Assembly (NCBI GenBank): GCA_022605405.1
Contig: JABYQQ010000027.1
Span: forward strand, 496,001 to 560,000
Reading direction: 5' to 3'
Source of the DNA: Earliella scabrosa
Lineage: Eukaryota; Basidiomycota; Agaricomycetes; Polyporales; Polyporaceae
DNA: 64,000 nt
Of the stretch, positions 1 to 11,377 are shown one piece after another. A model generated the notes under the pieces. The model was not told the DNA's origin. It worked only from the letters and a program-made list of their open reading frames with translations, and did no database searches. Position numbers and translations under genes: made by a program. Positions within the stretch are counted from its first letter, which is position 1. Each line of letters begins with the position of its first letter.

Positions 1-1
1 G

Positions 2-544
2 GAGGCCGTACGCCGCGTCTTCCGGTACCTCGTCGGTACGAAGACTCTCTCTCTTGTCTATGGCGGCGACCGGAAGGGCCTTGAGGGATTCGTTGATGCG
101 GACGGCGCGTCTCAGGACCACCGTCGCGCCATCACTGGCTACGTCTTCCTAGTCGACGGCGGAGCTGTCTCGTGGGCATCGAAGAAGCAGGAGCTTGTCA
201 CGCTCTCGACTGCGGAGTCCGAGTACGTCGCGGCCACGCACGCCGCGAAGGAGGCGATCTGGCTTCGTCGCATCATCGGCGAGGTCTTCCGCCCTCTCAC
301 CGAGCCTACCCCACTTCACTCGGACAGCAAGTCGGCCATCGCGCTCACCCAGGACGGCTCGTACCACGCCCGTACGAAGCATATTGATATTCGCTATCAT
401 TTCATTCGCTACTCGATCGAGGCCGGCTCTATTCGGCTCCTCTACATCCCCACCAACGACCAGACCGCCGACATCCTCACGAAGGCGCTTCCTAGCGTCA
501 AAGTCAAGCACTTCGCGACCGCGCTCGGACTCATGCACAGTTGA
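2..544 (+). CDS. Ty1/copia Pol, RNase H end (5' part outside window)
   Basis: This is the C-terminal part of a Ty1/copia polyprotein; it enters the window already open and ends at TGA 542-544. The frame shows the Ty1/copia RNase H series: a stretch ending in DADGA, then AITGYVFL, AVSWASKKQ, TLSTAESEYVA, the HSDSKSAI aspartate block, TKHIDIRYHFIR and finally QTADILTKAL. These are the expected motifs in the expected order, so the family call is firm. In a whole element this domain removes RNA from the RNA:DNA hybrid during reverse transcription. No stop or frameshift lies inside the visible 180 codons, so the copy may be young. It is not the same family as the copia element at 58687, because the equivalent blocks differ in wording. 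The rest of the element lies left of the window. Confidence 0.9.
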   Translation, partial: EAVRRVFRYLVGTKTLSLVYGGDRKGLEGFVDADGASQDHRRAITGYVFLVDGGAVSWASKKQELVTLSTAESEYVAATHAAKEAIWLRRIIGEVFRPLTEPTPLHSDSKSAIALTQDGSYHARTKHIDIRYHFIRYSIEAGSIRLLYIPTNDQTADILTKALPSVKVKHFATALGLMHS

Positions 545-903
545 GGGGGAGTGTTGAAGATCCACGCGCGCCAGCGCGGCGGAATCCCGCCACAAGCGTG
601 CGTCCGACGTTCGCGACCGCGTCCATTCCCTGCGACGTCATCCTCTATGTACCACGCACCGCCTCGGGTGCGCTCGTCTCGGACCTCCTGTATCCCTCGT
701 ATCTCGATCCGCATCTTGTACTTCTTCATGTACATTAGCCTACGTCCCGCGTCCTCTCACCTCAGTCCCGCTGTACGCGTCAGACTGAGGTGAGCATCCC
801 CCCGTGTATTCTCGTGCCCGTCGAGCCTCGTACTGATACTGTACTTGTAGTAGTACCTTTCATAGGTACATATCAATGTATTCTAGTCCCGCTGTACGCG
901 TCA
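545..903 (+). mobile_element. Probable polypurine tract and 3' LTR of the left copia element
   Basis: Directly after the Pol stop is a purine run (GAGGGGGAG, 544-552) followed by TGTTGAAGAT at 552, the usual join of polypurine tract and LTR in copia elements. The LTR should end in CA. Two candidate ends exist, at 782 and 903, because a 26-base stretch (764-789) is repeated at 885-910. The end is therefore uncertain, and no 5' LTR is visible for comparison. Confidence 0.55.
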
Positions 904-910
904 GACTGAG
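764..910 (+). repeat. 26-base direct repeat, two copies 121 bases apart
   Basis: Positions 764-789 and 885-910 carry the same 26 bases, including CCCGCTGTACGCGTCAGACT. The short string TAGTACCTTT also occurs twice, at 851 and 910. This looks like a local duplication at or near the LTR end. Confidence 0.8.
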
Positions 911-3180
911 TAGTACCTTTTATAGCCAGCCCTCCGGAGGTCCATCCATGAGCCGCCGCCCGCCACCAGCTTCCCATACGGATGGGGCACCTCACTCTTA
1001 CACACTCGCTCGCACTCCTGTCCCTCGCTTCCTACGGATATAAGTTCCCCAGATGAGGAGGGCGATGGCTGTTCTGATAACAAGAGCTGCTGCTCGCATG
1101 CAGTAACACCCGGAGCATCGGGGGTTCCTGGGACTGTAAAGAGCGTCGCGGGTCAGAGGAATGGCCATCCGATTGCTATTCATGTGTCCGTCTCGACGAC
1201 ACAGACGTCTGATCAAGATCCGGAGCGAGTGTGTGTTGTAAGGTATGACAACAGCCAAACACGCAAGCGAGATCTTGAGACAGAGGTGAGAGATGCTTGA
1301 ATATCCTCAAACCTCGATGCATCCCTGACTATTGCATATCGACAGGTGTTGCTCATATCAGCTGCGCCTGAGGTCTGAGAAACGGATTGGACTCATTGTC
1401 GTTTGGGAAATGGTCTACAGCGTAGGACCACTTAGACTTCACTGTATGCGATCTTCAATCCTGTCTGTACCGGTTTTGTTACGACTATGTACGCTCGCAC
1501 GAGCTCACATTCTATACTTGGGCTCTCAACAGTTATCCTCGCTATCATGAATTCATTACGACCAGTGCACGCATTCTAGCCTCTTGTGACTGTGACGCAG
1601 TACAACGCTATGTATGCATACATCTCTATAAGACTTGTGAATCTTGTAGGTGAAACGGAGGTCCTATGACCTTGACGGATCCCCTCCAGGTATGGATGGA
1701 TGAGATTCCCAGTGCGTGTGCATTAAGTACGCCTGACCGTGGTATGTCAGCCCGCTGTTGGAACTGCGGCAGGCGTGTCCATGATGCAGTGTGACGCTTG
1801 GTACTTGTCCGGAGCCCAGACAGATTCGCATCGCAGCTAGTGTAAATGAGATTCCCTAGAACATTTCAGTGAGAATAGACAACACAAGACGGGGATAGCA
1901 TATATCAGCTTGACAAAGACGTACCACAATACATGGGAACACGTAGTGACAAATTGCATACCCAAGGAGGGTTTCGAATTGCGTGATGGTAAATGACAAT
2001 GATGAGACCGTGAAGAGGACTTCAGACTGGAGGATGGACTTCATCACGCGCCAGTCGATGGGAACGCTTTGCGTCTGTACGCCTAGGCCTTTCGTGTGGT
2101 ATTTGTGTGCCCCCTTCCAGTATCGAGCAACGGACATGACAACTAACGCTAGAGATAGAGTTAGTTCCTGGACACGTTCCGTGACCAGGTCTCCTGAGGA
2201 GTAAATACGAGTCCGTCTGGGGTAGCAACTCGCGTGGCCTTGTGTTTCAAGTCAGTATATGTGGCAGCCTACTCCCACGGGACCGCTGACACCACCGGGC
2301 AGCTCGGACCGAATTGACGTAGTAGAGCCACATTTATTAATCATTTAATGCATCCTCTACCATCGTCCCTACTCGCTGAACTCCCTTTGCCAGGGAGAGA
2401 ATCATAGGTTTGCGGTTCTCAGTCGCATGAGGTATCAGATGGCCATTTTTTCATGTATGTTTGATGGACGACGGTCCTCCTCTCAGCTGTAGCTTTCATC
2501 CTTGTGGACGGACCGTCTTGACATCAGTAGTTCCCCGAATTACTTATGCCCATTATTTCGCACTTATTTCAATTATCATCTGGGCCCCGTAAAGCGCGCT
2601 CATTTGTCACGCGCTGAGTCACCGTATCGGGCTCAAACTTTGCACAGCCCTTTGTCATGGTCCGAAGGGCTGGTATATAAATTTTCAAAACAGACGGACT
2701 CGTTTTGAGTCTGCAATAAAGCCGCCGCGAGAGACTGTTCTGAAGCCATTAAGCACCTGGTGGCAGTGCTCTGGCGCTTTTTCTCCTTCCTGTTATGGGT
2801 GGATAATGGGCGTTAATGGAGCTTAATGGCCTGATAATGGCTCATAATTTGCATAAGTGATTCGGCGAATGATGTTGCCAGTGGAGTACTTGTGACCCTT
2901 GTCTTTTTGAGACGCACCGTGCAACCCTCAGTCATTGTTTTGGTTGACTCCACGATTTGTACGTCAAAAACCACGTTGACCAAGGAAACGTGTCCAGGTC
3001 CGCCCGGAGGGCCCTTATACACGCCCAGGTGTGCGCCGGGAGCCTGGGATATCTGGTCGGAAATTATCTGTGGGTGCAACTCTGGATATTGGGCGGTGAT
3101 CTGGCGGCCGGCGCCTAGTCATCGAGCCCATATCGCTTTGCCCGATATCTGCTCGATGTCGGGCCCATGACTCTCTAGTA
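911..3180. other. Gene-poor stretch, no supported gene
   Basis: I found no reading frame with recognisable protein similarity or a convincing exon pattern. Around 2800-2860 the motif TAATGG occurs four times within about 45 bases. A 16-base string at 3055-3070 recurs at 3191-3206. The stretch is probably decayed transposon sequence or plain intergenic DNA. Confidence 0.5.
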
Positions 3181-3206
3181 TTGAAGCGCCGGTCGGAAAT
3201 TATCTG
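3055..3206 (+). repeat. 16-base direct repeat pair at the gypsy fragment's left edge
   Basis: GGTCGGAAATTATCTG is found at 3055-3070 and again at 3191-3206. The second copy lies just before the integrase similarity begins (about 3262), so the pair may mark a rearrangement junction. Confidence 0.7.
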
Positions 3207-4221
3207 GCTGCCCCGAATTCCCAGATATCGGAACCGACCCAGGGCTCACCTGAGCGTGGAGTCTTACGCAGAAGGCCGCCCGCTCCGACGCGAAACAGGC
3301 GACGCCATCGCGAAATGGCTTTTCGAAGACATTCTCTGTCGATGGGGGACCCTCCGAGAAGTTGTCACAGACAACGGCAAGCCCTATCTCAGCGCCCTCG
3401 CCACGCTTGAGAAGAAGTACAGCATCAAACACATTCGGATTTCGGGCTACAACTCACAAGCGAACGGCGCAATCGAGCACCCGCACTTCGACGTCCGACA
3501 GGCTGCATTCAAGGCCGCGAACGGCAACCAATCCAAATGGTCGCAACACTTCCATTCCGTGCTATGGGCCGACCGCATCACAATCCGCCGCCGTCTCGGA
3601 TGCTCACCATACTTTGCAGCTACCGGCTGCCATCCCATCCTTCCTTTCGATATCGCCGAGGCGACATACCTAATGCCTCCTCCCACTTCCCTCATGTCCA
3701 CCACCGACCTCATTGGAGCGCGTGCACGCGCACTCTCACGCCGCCAAGAAGACCTCACACGCATCCACTCGAAGGTTTACGAAGCACGGCTCGCCGCGGC
3801 GCGCCAATTCGAACGCGACCATGCCGCGACAATCCGCGACTTCGATTTCAAGCGAGGCGCACTAGTCCTTGTACGCAACACAGCGATCGAGAAGGCTCTC
3901 AACCGCAAGATGCACCCGCGCTACCTTGGGCCGTATGTCGTACTGTCACGGAACCGTGGCGGCGCGTACATCGTCTCCGAGCTCGACGGATCCGTCCTTG
4001 ACCGCCCTATAGCCGCATTCCGACTCCTTCCATACCTCGCCCGTGAGACCATCGACCTCCCCTGGCTCAACGCCGAGGAATACCTCGACATTTCCACCGC
4101 CCGTCTTCGCGAGATGGAAGCGTCTACCTCCCTTGGAGACGACGATGAGGATCCTCCGGAAAGCTACGCTCCCGCACCCGCGACCGACGACCCCGACGCT
4201 GACAGCCCTGACGAGGCATAG
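3181..4221 (+). pseudogene. Ty3/gypsy integrase C-terminal fragment
   Basis: The frame has no ATG start (it opens at TTG 3181), and similarity begins at about 3262. It encodes the second half of a Ty3/gypsy integrase, the enzyme that joins element DNA to the chromosome. Visible landmarks are RPLRRETGDAIAKWL, ILCRWG, the second catalytic aspartate in VTDNGKPY, the catalytic glutamate in NGAIEHPHFDVR, and the C-terminal block LVLVRNTAIEKAL...RYLGPYVV. The first catalytic aspartate, the zinc HHCC domain and everything upstream (gag, protease, reverse transcriptase, RNase H) are missing, so it cannot act alone. The frame is otherwise open for about 320 codons and ends in an acidic tail. The fragment runs straight into purine tracts and LTR-like sequence, so its 3' end is in its natural place. 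Confidence 0.85.
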
Positions 4222-5393
4222 CCAGCAGTTCAGATCTCAGTGGGGGGGACCGCGCATCATCCCGCACCACCACGCCGACCTCCGCACAGCCATGCCTGGA
4301 CCGGGGACGGTCCAGATTTCAGTGGGGGGGAGATGATGTGCAGTCCGCCCGTCTGCGCGGGTATTCCGGACTGTCCTGCACAGGTACACCTGCCTTCCCA
4401 TTCCCATTCCATCCATTCCACCTCCCGCACCTCGTTCCGCATCCCATTCTGATCCCATCCATCCCGTTTACGATACGTCCTGTGATCCGCATTTGTATCC
4501 GTCCCGATCCTCTCCCATTCCGCCCTCGGACGCGTCTCTCCGCCTCGGCTACGCGTCTGCGCCACCACACGTGACCGCGTCTGTCCCTTTGACGCTCGTC
4601 GACACGCTTCTATTCTCCCTTTCCCACTCCTCATCCGCACTCCTTCCGCACGCTCTCTACGTACGTTACAGCTCCTAGCCCCTCTGTATCACTAGTATAT
4701 AGTCCGGCCTCGCGCTCCATTGTATAGCATCTCAGTTCTGCCTACTCATCTCGCGTGCACTGCGCGATCTCGTCTGCGCCTCTCAGCCTCGATCTCGACA
4801 CATCTCTCAGCGCGTCCACGCACGCGCGCCCTTCCATTCCTCGCTCATCGCTTACACCTCTGTGTTCTCTAGACTACGTCCGGCGGACTCGCTCTTCTCC
4901 CTCGCCTTCTCGTCGACCTCACAGCGGCCGGTCGACCCCATCATTACTGGAGCCCACCGCGAGGGTACAGTTCAGCTACTCACCAGCTGTTCCTCCCTGG
5001 CGACGACCACCCCTCTCCACGACACAGCACGCTCCCTCCGCACACGTCGTGTCCCTCCAAGCCAGCCCACATCCCATTCCGGCGGGTTCACATTCACAGT
5101 GAGGAGGAGCATCCTTCCTCCTCGCAACGGACCCTGACCGCGCTACTTCCGGCCCCACTGCGTCGACCCAGCACTGCTTCGTTCATTCCGGCTATTCCCG
5201 TCCCACGTCGCTCGTGTCGTTTCCGTTACGACCTCCACATCCATCCCATCCGCCTCATCCTTCTCGCTTTTTGCTTTCCACAGCACCTTTGCATCACTAC
5301 CTTTCCCCTCCATCAGTATCCCTCCCCAGCTAGTAGACTGAAACGTCCGGCCATCGCGGACCGAGGACGGTCCAGATCACAGTGAGGAGGAGA
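4222..5393 (+). mobile_element. Gypsy polypurine tracts and first LTR-like copy
   Basis: After the integrase stop, CAGTGGGGGGGA occurs twice, near 4237 and 4320. It is a strong polypurine tract, and the second copy is followed by TGATGTGCAG at 4334, a plausible LTR start. Downstream is C-rich, gene-free sequence with a TATA-like string (AGTATATAGTC, about 4694). A purine-rich variant (CAGTGAGGAGGAG) appears at about 5097 and again at 5381, which suggests nested or unequal LTR copies. Confidence 0.5.
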
Positions 5394-5800
5394 TGATGAG
5401 CAGCCCGCGCGGCTGGGCGTGCAGCTCATAGGCGAGCTGTAGCGACTCACCGGCGGACTTGATCCCGACCGCATCCGTATTTGTATCCGCATTTCCGCAC
5501 CCCCTTCCGCACCGACATCATCGAAGACATCCGGCTAGCCCCTCTCTCGAGCAGTATATAGTGTAGCCACCTCCCTCTGTATTCCATAGCTTGGACCAGT
5601 GAGCTCATAGTCCCCTCGGACACAGCTGGCGGACTCGCCCTCGCACCCCGTCCGACAGCGCGTAGCGCAGCCGGACTCATCACTGGTGGACACCGGAGGG
5701 ATCGAAGGGTCCACCATAAGATGCTGGAGTACCACTGTCGTAACACCGAGGACTATGCATCACGTTAGAGGCAGAGGTAGTAGAGACCGGACGAAAGCAC
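5394..5800 (+). mobile_element. Second, diverged LTR-like copy
   Basis: TGATGAGCAG at 5394 follows a purine tract, mirroring 4334. Further shared strings are TATTTGTATCCGCATTT with its 4490 counterpart, GCTAGCCCCTCTCTC..AGTATATAG with 4675-4700, and CCATAGC/CATTGTATAGC. Order and spacing are partly conserved, so this is a diverged copy of the same LTR family. Its right edge abuts and appears to truncate the membrane-protein gene on the other strand. Confidence 0.45.
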
Positions 5801-5806
5801 ATACGG

Positions 5807-6468
5807 GCTCCGATCACTAGGACAGAGAGGGGAAGAGCTATTATTGCCCATGATCTGTCCCACACCACGAATGCTCTGTATGTCTGTAGCACCGGTAAAA
5901 TGCAGTCAGATATGAAGAGCTTCATCCGATGAAACCTCGCGGACGACGCACCATGAAACCATCTGCAATCAGCGATTGCACAATGTAGATGGAGAGCTTG
6001 AGTCTCGCAAAGTGCTTCGCGCCATTGAGGGTCCCTATGATGTAGGCTAGCGTCTGCAGGTTGGCACCACTCATGATCCCTTCCGTGACAATAATATGTA
6101 TGTCCACACTGATGTGCTAAGCATACATACGTCCATAGTTAGTACATATCAACCTTCATCATGCTATCCGGGTGCACTTACGATGACGGCGACAACGAAC
6201 ATAGCTCCACTTGCGCTGAAGAGCACGACGTTGCGCATTTGATGTCCCGGAGAATGCCTTCTGGCGGAGAGGACCGTCCAGACGCAGAAAGGGAATATGA
6301 TGCAGAACGCACCGCAGAGGAGGGACTCGAGAATGAGGCCCACGAGCGCGACTCTGACCGCAACCTCTGCTCCATCAGGCTATAGATATGTATAGTTCTC
6401 AGTATGGGTTCGAGCGTGGATAACTGATAGTAGCGGGACCGTACCGGCGTAGTGGTGACTGGCAGCAT
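5807..6468 (-). pseudogene. Seven-helix membrane protein gene, 3' truncated
   Basis: Reading leftward, the gene starts at ATG 6466-6468, has a short first exon and an intron ending CTATAG, then an exon with PDGAEVAVRVALVGLILES and a hydrophobic run. Next come an intron with a textbook TACTAAC branch site near 6135, an exon with IYIVQSLIADGFM, another intron ending CTACAG, and TYRAFVVWDRSWAIIALPL. These blocks match the first four helices of the full copies at 23954 and 31128 in order and splice position. After about 5807 the similarity stops where LTR-like sequence begins, so helices five to seven are lost. The exons read without stops, so the truncation may be recent. The full-length family has seven predicted helices and no established function. 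Confidence 0.65.
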
Positions 6469-7254
6469 CTCCAGGACAGGATTCGGTGTGTTGCTGGGAC
6501 GAGGGCCATACTTCAGCTCTACCCATTTGACGGAGTCGGGAGAGCGAGGTGGTGAGGCTTCTGCAACTCAGATATGGAAATTTCCGTTGCTGTAAATCAA
6601 TAACTGGATATAGATCAGACCTAGTACCGCGTGCATGCATAGGCTCGAATAGGCGCACGATGGTTTCCACCAGTTCGCCTTGGACTCTTTCAATAGTTCG
6701 AGCGAGTCGGAGCTAAGAGTCGAGAGTCGGAGTTTATCATGATATTTCATCTATATCTGCATCCTATAACCGTCAAACAACGCGCTGCCTCGCAGTGAAG
6801 ATGACGGAGTGCCTGAGATGGGCAAGAGAACCTAGGAGAACCGATGTTTGGATCATGCGCTCTGCGTGAGGGGACCGACACAACCACTTCCACTGCGGAA
6901 ATTGTGAACTTACTTCGACAGGGAACCTGATGGGAAGATTTGGTCAGTGAACATATGATCAGAGTACAGCCCAAGGGTTGGCGTCTCACAACAAGTTGGC
7001 AGACTGATCTCGGTAAGGCGGCACAGCTTGAGTAGTCGAGTGGCTAGAATAGAGCGAGCACGCCCATTCGCAGGACAGTGTCGGCTTGAACGTGTAGACC
7101 TCATTCAAGACCTGGCCGTAAGTCGTATCGTGAGGTGCTTGCGAGTCGACAAGTCGGCTGATACTCACGTAAAGTCTTGTAATCGGTCAAAATCTCGCAA
7201 AACTCGACGAGCACAATGCTAACCAATGGACTGTCGGAGAGCGATCTTCTAATT
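6469..7254. other. Intergenic, nothing recognised
   Basis: There are only short frames with no family similarity on either strand, and no repeats of note. It lies upstream of the truncated membrane-protein gene and would have held its promoter. Confidence 0.5.
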
Positions 7255-7580
7255 TGGCACGGGGTCGAAGATCTGAGGTGGGCGTCTCCATGGTGCCCTA
7301 CGCTTGTCCGCCCTTCAATCGTCTCGAGGCAAGGACGCAGAAGTGTCAGTATGTTTGGCAAATCCTCTCTATACAAAGTTCAGAAATGGATCGGACTCGA
7401 CAATTTCTCCCGCGTGAGGTGGTGACATCGCTTGAGTCTTTCTTGACACGCATTGGCATGACTCAACGCGACTCGATGTAAGTACACGTACGAGTGCGCC
7501 AGCTACACACCTATACCCTTTCACGGAAGCCAAAGCCTGCAGACAGTGTCTCAGGCTCTCGGGGGAGCGAGGTATCTGAC
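7255..7580 (-). pseudogene. Long-type BTB pseudogene remnant
   Basis: Three blocks of the long-type BTB family survive in order on the minus strand. The end of exon 1 reads SPESLRHCLQALASVKGYRC (gene at 10712: SPESLRHFFRALLPGNEYRC). Further on is SDPFLNFV (gene: SDPFRKFV), then RPCLETIEG and ADKRRAPWRRPPQIFDP (gene: CLEAI...DERRALWRRLPEIFD). Everything between exon 1 and the SDPF block, about 450 bases, is deleted, and the last blocks sit in two different frames. The closest relative in the window is the gene at 9674-10712, so this is probably a decayed duplicate of it. Confidence 0.6.
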
Positions 7581-7836
7581 CGCACAGGGAGACTCTAGGA
7601 GAAGGCTGAGAATAACGGTCGGACGTCCACTTCGACGTAGACGCCGTGACACGTGCCATCACGCTGTATGTGACCGACGTGTGCAGTGCTGAGTCATCGT
7701 CGCCGCGCCATGGCCCATCTCGTCTTGTTTCCCTCCGCAGCCCTGCTCCTTCTGGTACCAGTATCATCGTCTGCTCATACTCCTTCATTTTGTTGCTGGA
7801 CGTGCTCTACTACTCAGACATCTTTCAATCAACAGT

Positions 7837-8911
7837 ATGTCGGATTCTAATCCCAGAAAACGCTCCAGGACCGACGGCTCGAAGGACGGTGACGGTGACG
7901 CCGCCACTGGCACGGCGATCGTGCCAGGAGTCTGTGAAGAGTCCGGGAGAGTGAGGGATACAGACTTCTGGTACGAGGACGGCACCGTGATTCTCGTCGC
8001 TCGAAATTTCGAGTTCCGGATCTACAAGGGCGTCCTTGCGGACCATTCCCCCGTCTTCAAAGACATGTTCTCCCTCCCGCAACCATCCGACGTGCGCGAG
8101 TCTTGCCCCATTGTCCACGTTGATGACTCGCCCCTCGACATACGCCACGTGCTCCGCGCGTTCATGCCGAAGAGCCATCACAGGTACATTCTTGCCACAG
8201 GCCTCTCTGCTCTTCCCGAGGCTGAACGTTTCCCATAGCCCCTTCGGTCTCATCAACCCATCCTTTGAGACTGTATCCGCCCTGATTCGCATCGGGCACA
8301 AGTACCAGATGGCCGGTCTTTTCGACCACTGTCTGTCCTACCTCAAGAGGCACTACGCCAATTACGAGACATGGCGAACCCTCACCTCGCATGGCCCGAA
8401 GGGCTTTTCTCTACAGCACGCCATTGGCGTCGTGAACCTTGCTCGCTTGATTGGCGAGGATACACTCCTACCTACCGCGCTCCTTGCATGCTGCCAGCTC
8501 TCCTCTCGGATCGTTGACGGTTTCGAATGCGAGGATGGCAAGTTCGAGTATCTGTCACGAGAGGACCTCGGACGGTGCTTCAAGGCTACGCAGGAGCTGA
8601 TTTCGATGACCGTCACGAACGTGCTTCATGCGTTCGACCCGCAGGTCTCGAAGCAGTGTGAGCAGCCGCGTGCGTGCGAGACCGCGTTCCGTGACATACT
8701 CGCGGAGATGCAGGAAGCGGCACCGTATTTCAGCATGCCGGACCCTTTCCAGTATCCCGCCACGCATTTCTTCACACCGTTTGAGAGGGATCTGTGCTCG
8801 GAATGTTGGCGGTTGGTCAAGGCGCGCGTTGCCGCGGATCAGAAGCACGCGTGGAACCACTTGCCGGAAACAATTGGTCTAGAGGTCAAGGATTGGCAGG
8901 ACATCGATTGA
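7837..8911 (+). CDS. Long-type BTB/POZ domain protein
   Basis: Two exons (7837-8183, 8239-8911) joined by a 55-base GT-AG intron in phase 2 give 339 residues. After a basic, nuclear-signal-like N-terminus (PRKRSR) comes a BTB/POZ domain at about residues 44-112 with DTDFWYEDGTVILVA, FRIYKGVLADHSPVFKDMF and DSPLDIRHVLRAFMP. A helical region follows, containing ALIRIGHKYQM and HAIGVVNLARL. The C-terminus has the pattern shared by all nine relatives: CEQPRAC, later CSEC, then WNHLPE. BTB proteins usually dimerise and often link substrates to cullin-3 ligases; that role is inferred. The first exon starts with a clean ATG, and the splice restores the family reading frame exactly. The closest relative is the gene at 11378. 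Confidence 0.88.
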
Positions 8912-9673
8912 GGTGAGTCTAGTCCAGTTTTACATTGCTCGTAGCTTCTCGCTCATTTCGAGTACGCATATTACCATCTTCCCGCCTGTGTCGCTATGTC
9001 AAGGACAAGGGCTCAACGTAGCCCTCCTTCCCTCATTCTGGAAGGGACGCTTCGCACTGGACTTACCTTGTTGTCTACAAACCCTAAGATTCTCGACCGT
9101 TCCGCTCTGACCCATATGTATGTGCACAGAACATTTGCAGTAGTTAGTCCCAGAATCGCCATCGTATAACGACAGATTCTCGCCTCCGACCGGTTCCGTT
9201 CTCCCTCCCTCTCCTGACAGATGGACTCGTCACCACGCATCCGGTGCAGAAATTGTATGACTAGCAGCTCTATAGCAATGGAAATCATCGAGCCATGACA
9301 TGTCTAGAACCTGAGCGGATCCGCTTGTCCTGTCGTCATCGCCAATATCCGCCTTTCTGCCCAGCGGAGCTCGATGCAAACACTGAAACATGGTATTCTT
9401 CGGGATCCAATCTTACCCGTTTCCCCCTCCGCCCGCCCACATCAGTGTCAACTTCTCTATATCTGCTACGGTATCACCCAACGGAGGATTCAACAACTTG
9501 AAGGCCTCGATCTACGCCCGAGTTGCTGGGCTTCCGTTAGCAGGAGAGTGTTGGCTTCAAGGGAGCCTGTGAGTCTATGTACGACATTTAATCCGCGTTA
9601 ATGACGGTAGTGAGTTATCACCGTGCTGCACCTCTTACACATAAGACCTGACCAGCGTAGAGCCTAGAGGTCG
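8912..9673. other. Convergent intergenic region, nothing recognised
   Basis: This lies between the 3' ends of two BTB genes (7837 plus, 10712 minus). There are short non-conserved frames only. It should hold both terminators, but I see no specific motif that can be assigned. Confidence 0.5.
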
Positions 9674-10712
9674 CTAATCACCCCAACCCTCCACCGCGAG
9701 GTCGAATATTTCAGGTAGGCGTCTCCACAGTGCCCTGCGCTCATCCCTATCCCGCGTTTGAATCGCCTCAAGGCAGGGGGCACAGAAGTGCCAGTGTCCC
9801 TCTTCGATCTTCTCCACAAACTTCCGGAACGGGTCCGACTCGGCGAGATCACCGGCGTGAGCGTTGAAGAGCAGCAGTTGCAACATGGCTTGAGCCTCCT
9901 CTCTGCATGCCCTCCGCGACTCGCAACGGTCCGCGATGGGGAAGGAGAGAACGCGGGCCGCGATTGCGAGCGCAGCGGTACACAGCTGAGGTCCGGCGTT
10001 GAGGCATCGTGCGACGTCTTGAGGTTGGAGACACGTCACTGACCCGTCTTCGTACTCGAAGCCCTGCACGATCGAGCCCTTCGCGTAGCAGCAGGAGAGG
10101 AACGCGGTAGGTAGCAGCGCGGGCTCGTCGGTGAAGCGCGCGAGATTGATCACCTCGATGGCTTCATGGAGGTTCAGCCGGTCGTAGACCGTCCGCGCTC
10201 GACGTTCTTGATCCCAAGCACTGAGTGTAGCCGGATACAGCGCCTTCAGGTGGTCGAGAGCATCGTGCACGAGGTGGGGGACTCGATATTTATCTCCAAG
10301 ATGGATCAGGGCGGATATGACATGAAGAGACGGACGCTCGAACTGCGGCTTGAATGGACTAGGGAGCGTCAATGTTGGTGGGTGAGTGTACACGTGAGCC
10401 GCATACGCACCTATACTCATTTCCAGGTAGCAGAGCTCGAAAGAAATGTCTCAGACTCTCAGGAGAGTCGCTAAGATGTATGACTGGACAGGTGGAGTCT
10501 TGAAGAGGACTGGAACTGCGCGGCTGCTGCGTCGAGAACATGTCTTGGAAGACGAGCGAGTGTTCGGCGAGTATTCCCTTGTAGAGTCGAAATTCGACCC
10601 CGCGCGCTACCAGAATGACCGTGCCATCGTCGTACCAGAGCTCCGCGTCGCGAAGTGTGCGACTGTCATCAAGCTCCTCGCGAAACCGCTTTCTGTGGAT
10701 GGTCGTCGACAT
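9674..10712 (-). CDS. Long-type BTB/POZ domain protein
   Basis: Exon 1 is 10712-10411 and exon 2 is 10358-9674, separated by a 52-base phase-2 intron at the family position; the product is 328 residues. The BTB domain carries AELWYDDGTVILVA, FRLYKGILAEHSLVFQDMF and HLSDSPESLRHFFRALLP. The helical part has ALIHLGDKYRV in place of the usual GHKYQI, then HEAIEVINLARF. The C-terminal cysteines are present as CESRRAC and CAPC, followed by 15 residues and WRRLPE. The ATG at 10712 is followed by a basic stretch (HRKRFRE), as in the relatives. It is more diverged than the 7837/11378 pair. Expected role: homodimerising adaptor, by family analogy only. Confidence 0.87.
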
Positions 10713-11377
10713 CGCGGCCGGGACTCTGAGTGACCGTGTGGATCTCTGAGAACCTTTGAGATCGACGTTGAGTTAACGACTCAAAGTAATGCCAAATATC
10801 CACTTACCTTCTTCCAGAAAACGCAATAGTAGGTTTCCCTAACAAGGAGGCGTCATTACCACTCCCCAGGGCCCGGGCCCACGCAGGGTCGTCTCGTTGA
10901 CTCGAGTCTCATGATCAGAACTCTCAGCCTGAGGTTGAGGCTCAGCGTCCTCACTGTCAACAGGAGCTTCAGCATAGAGCTTTCGTCACAGAGGTTCATT
11001 ATTTCGAGGGACGTGGAAAATCGTGTTTCGTGGAGGTGGAAATGCGCAGCAGAGAAAGTTGCTCGTGGCCTGTGGTGTGACAGAGAACGTGTGACGTGAC
11101 TGACGCGACGAGTCACGGTCGGTCACGGGCCCCTCCTCAGGCCTCCAAGTTGAAGACAAGAGGACTCCAAGTTCCTCGGAGTCCCTCGAAGCTTGCTCGC
11201 TGCTTCTTCTTAAATCATCCTCGCGTCCTGCTACTGCTGTTGTCTCAGTACGCACTCTGCTTGCTATCTGGACTTTGCACAATATCCTCTGAGCCCAACT
11301 CAAACAAAATCTCGGATCTGATCCAAGTTCAGGTTTCAAGAAAACACGCGAGAACCGACTCGGACAACGTCAACGAT
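10713..11377. other. Divergent promoter region between two BTB genes
   Basis: This 660-base stretch separates the starts of the genes at 10712 (minus) and 11378 (plus). The frame of the right-hand gene stays open back to 11096, but without an ATG before 11378. A short extra 5' exon is possible, because the open part includes RKHARTDSDN, which resembles the basic N-terminus of the 7837 protein. Confidence 0.45.
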
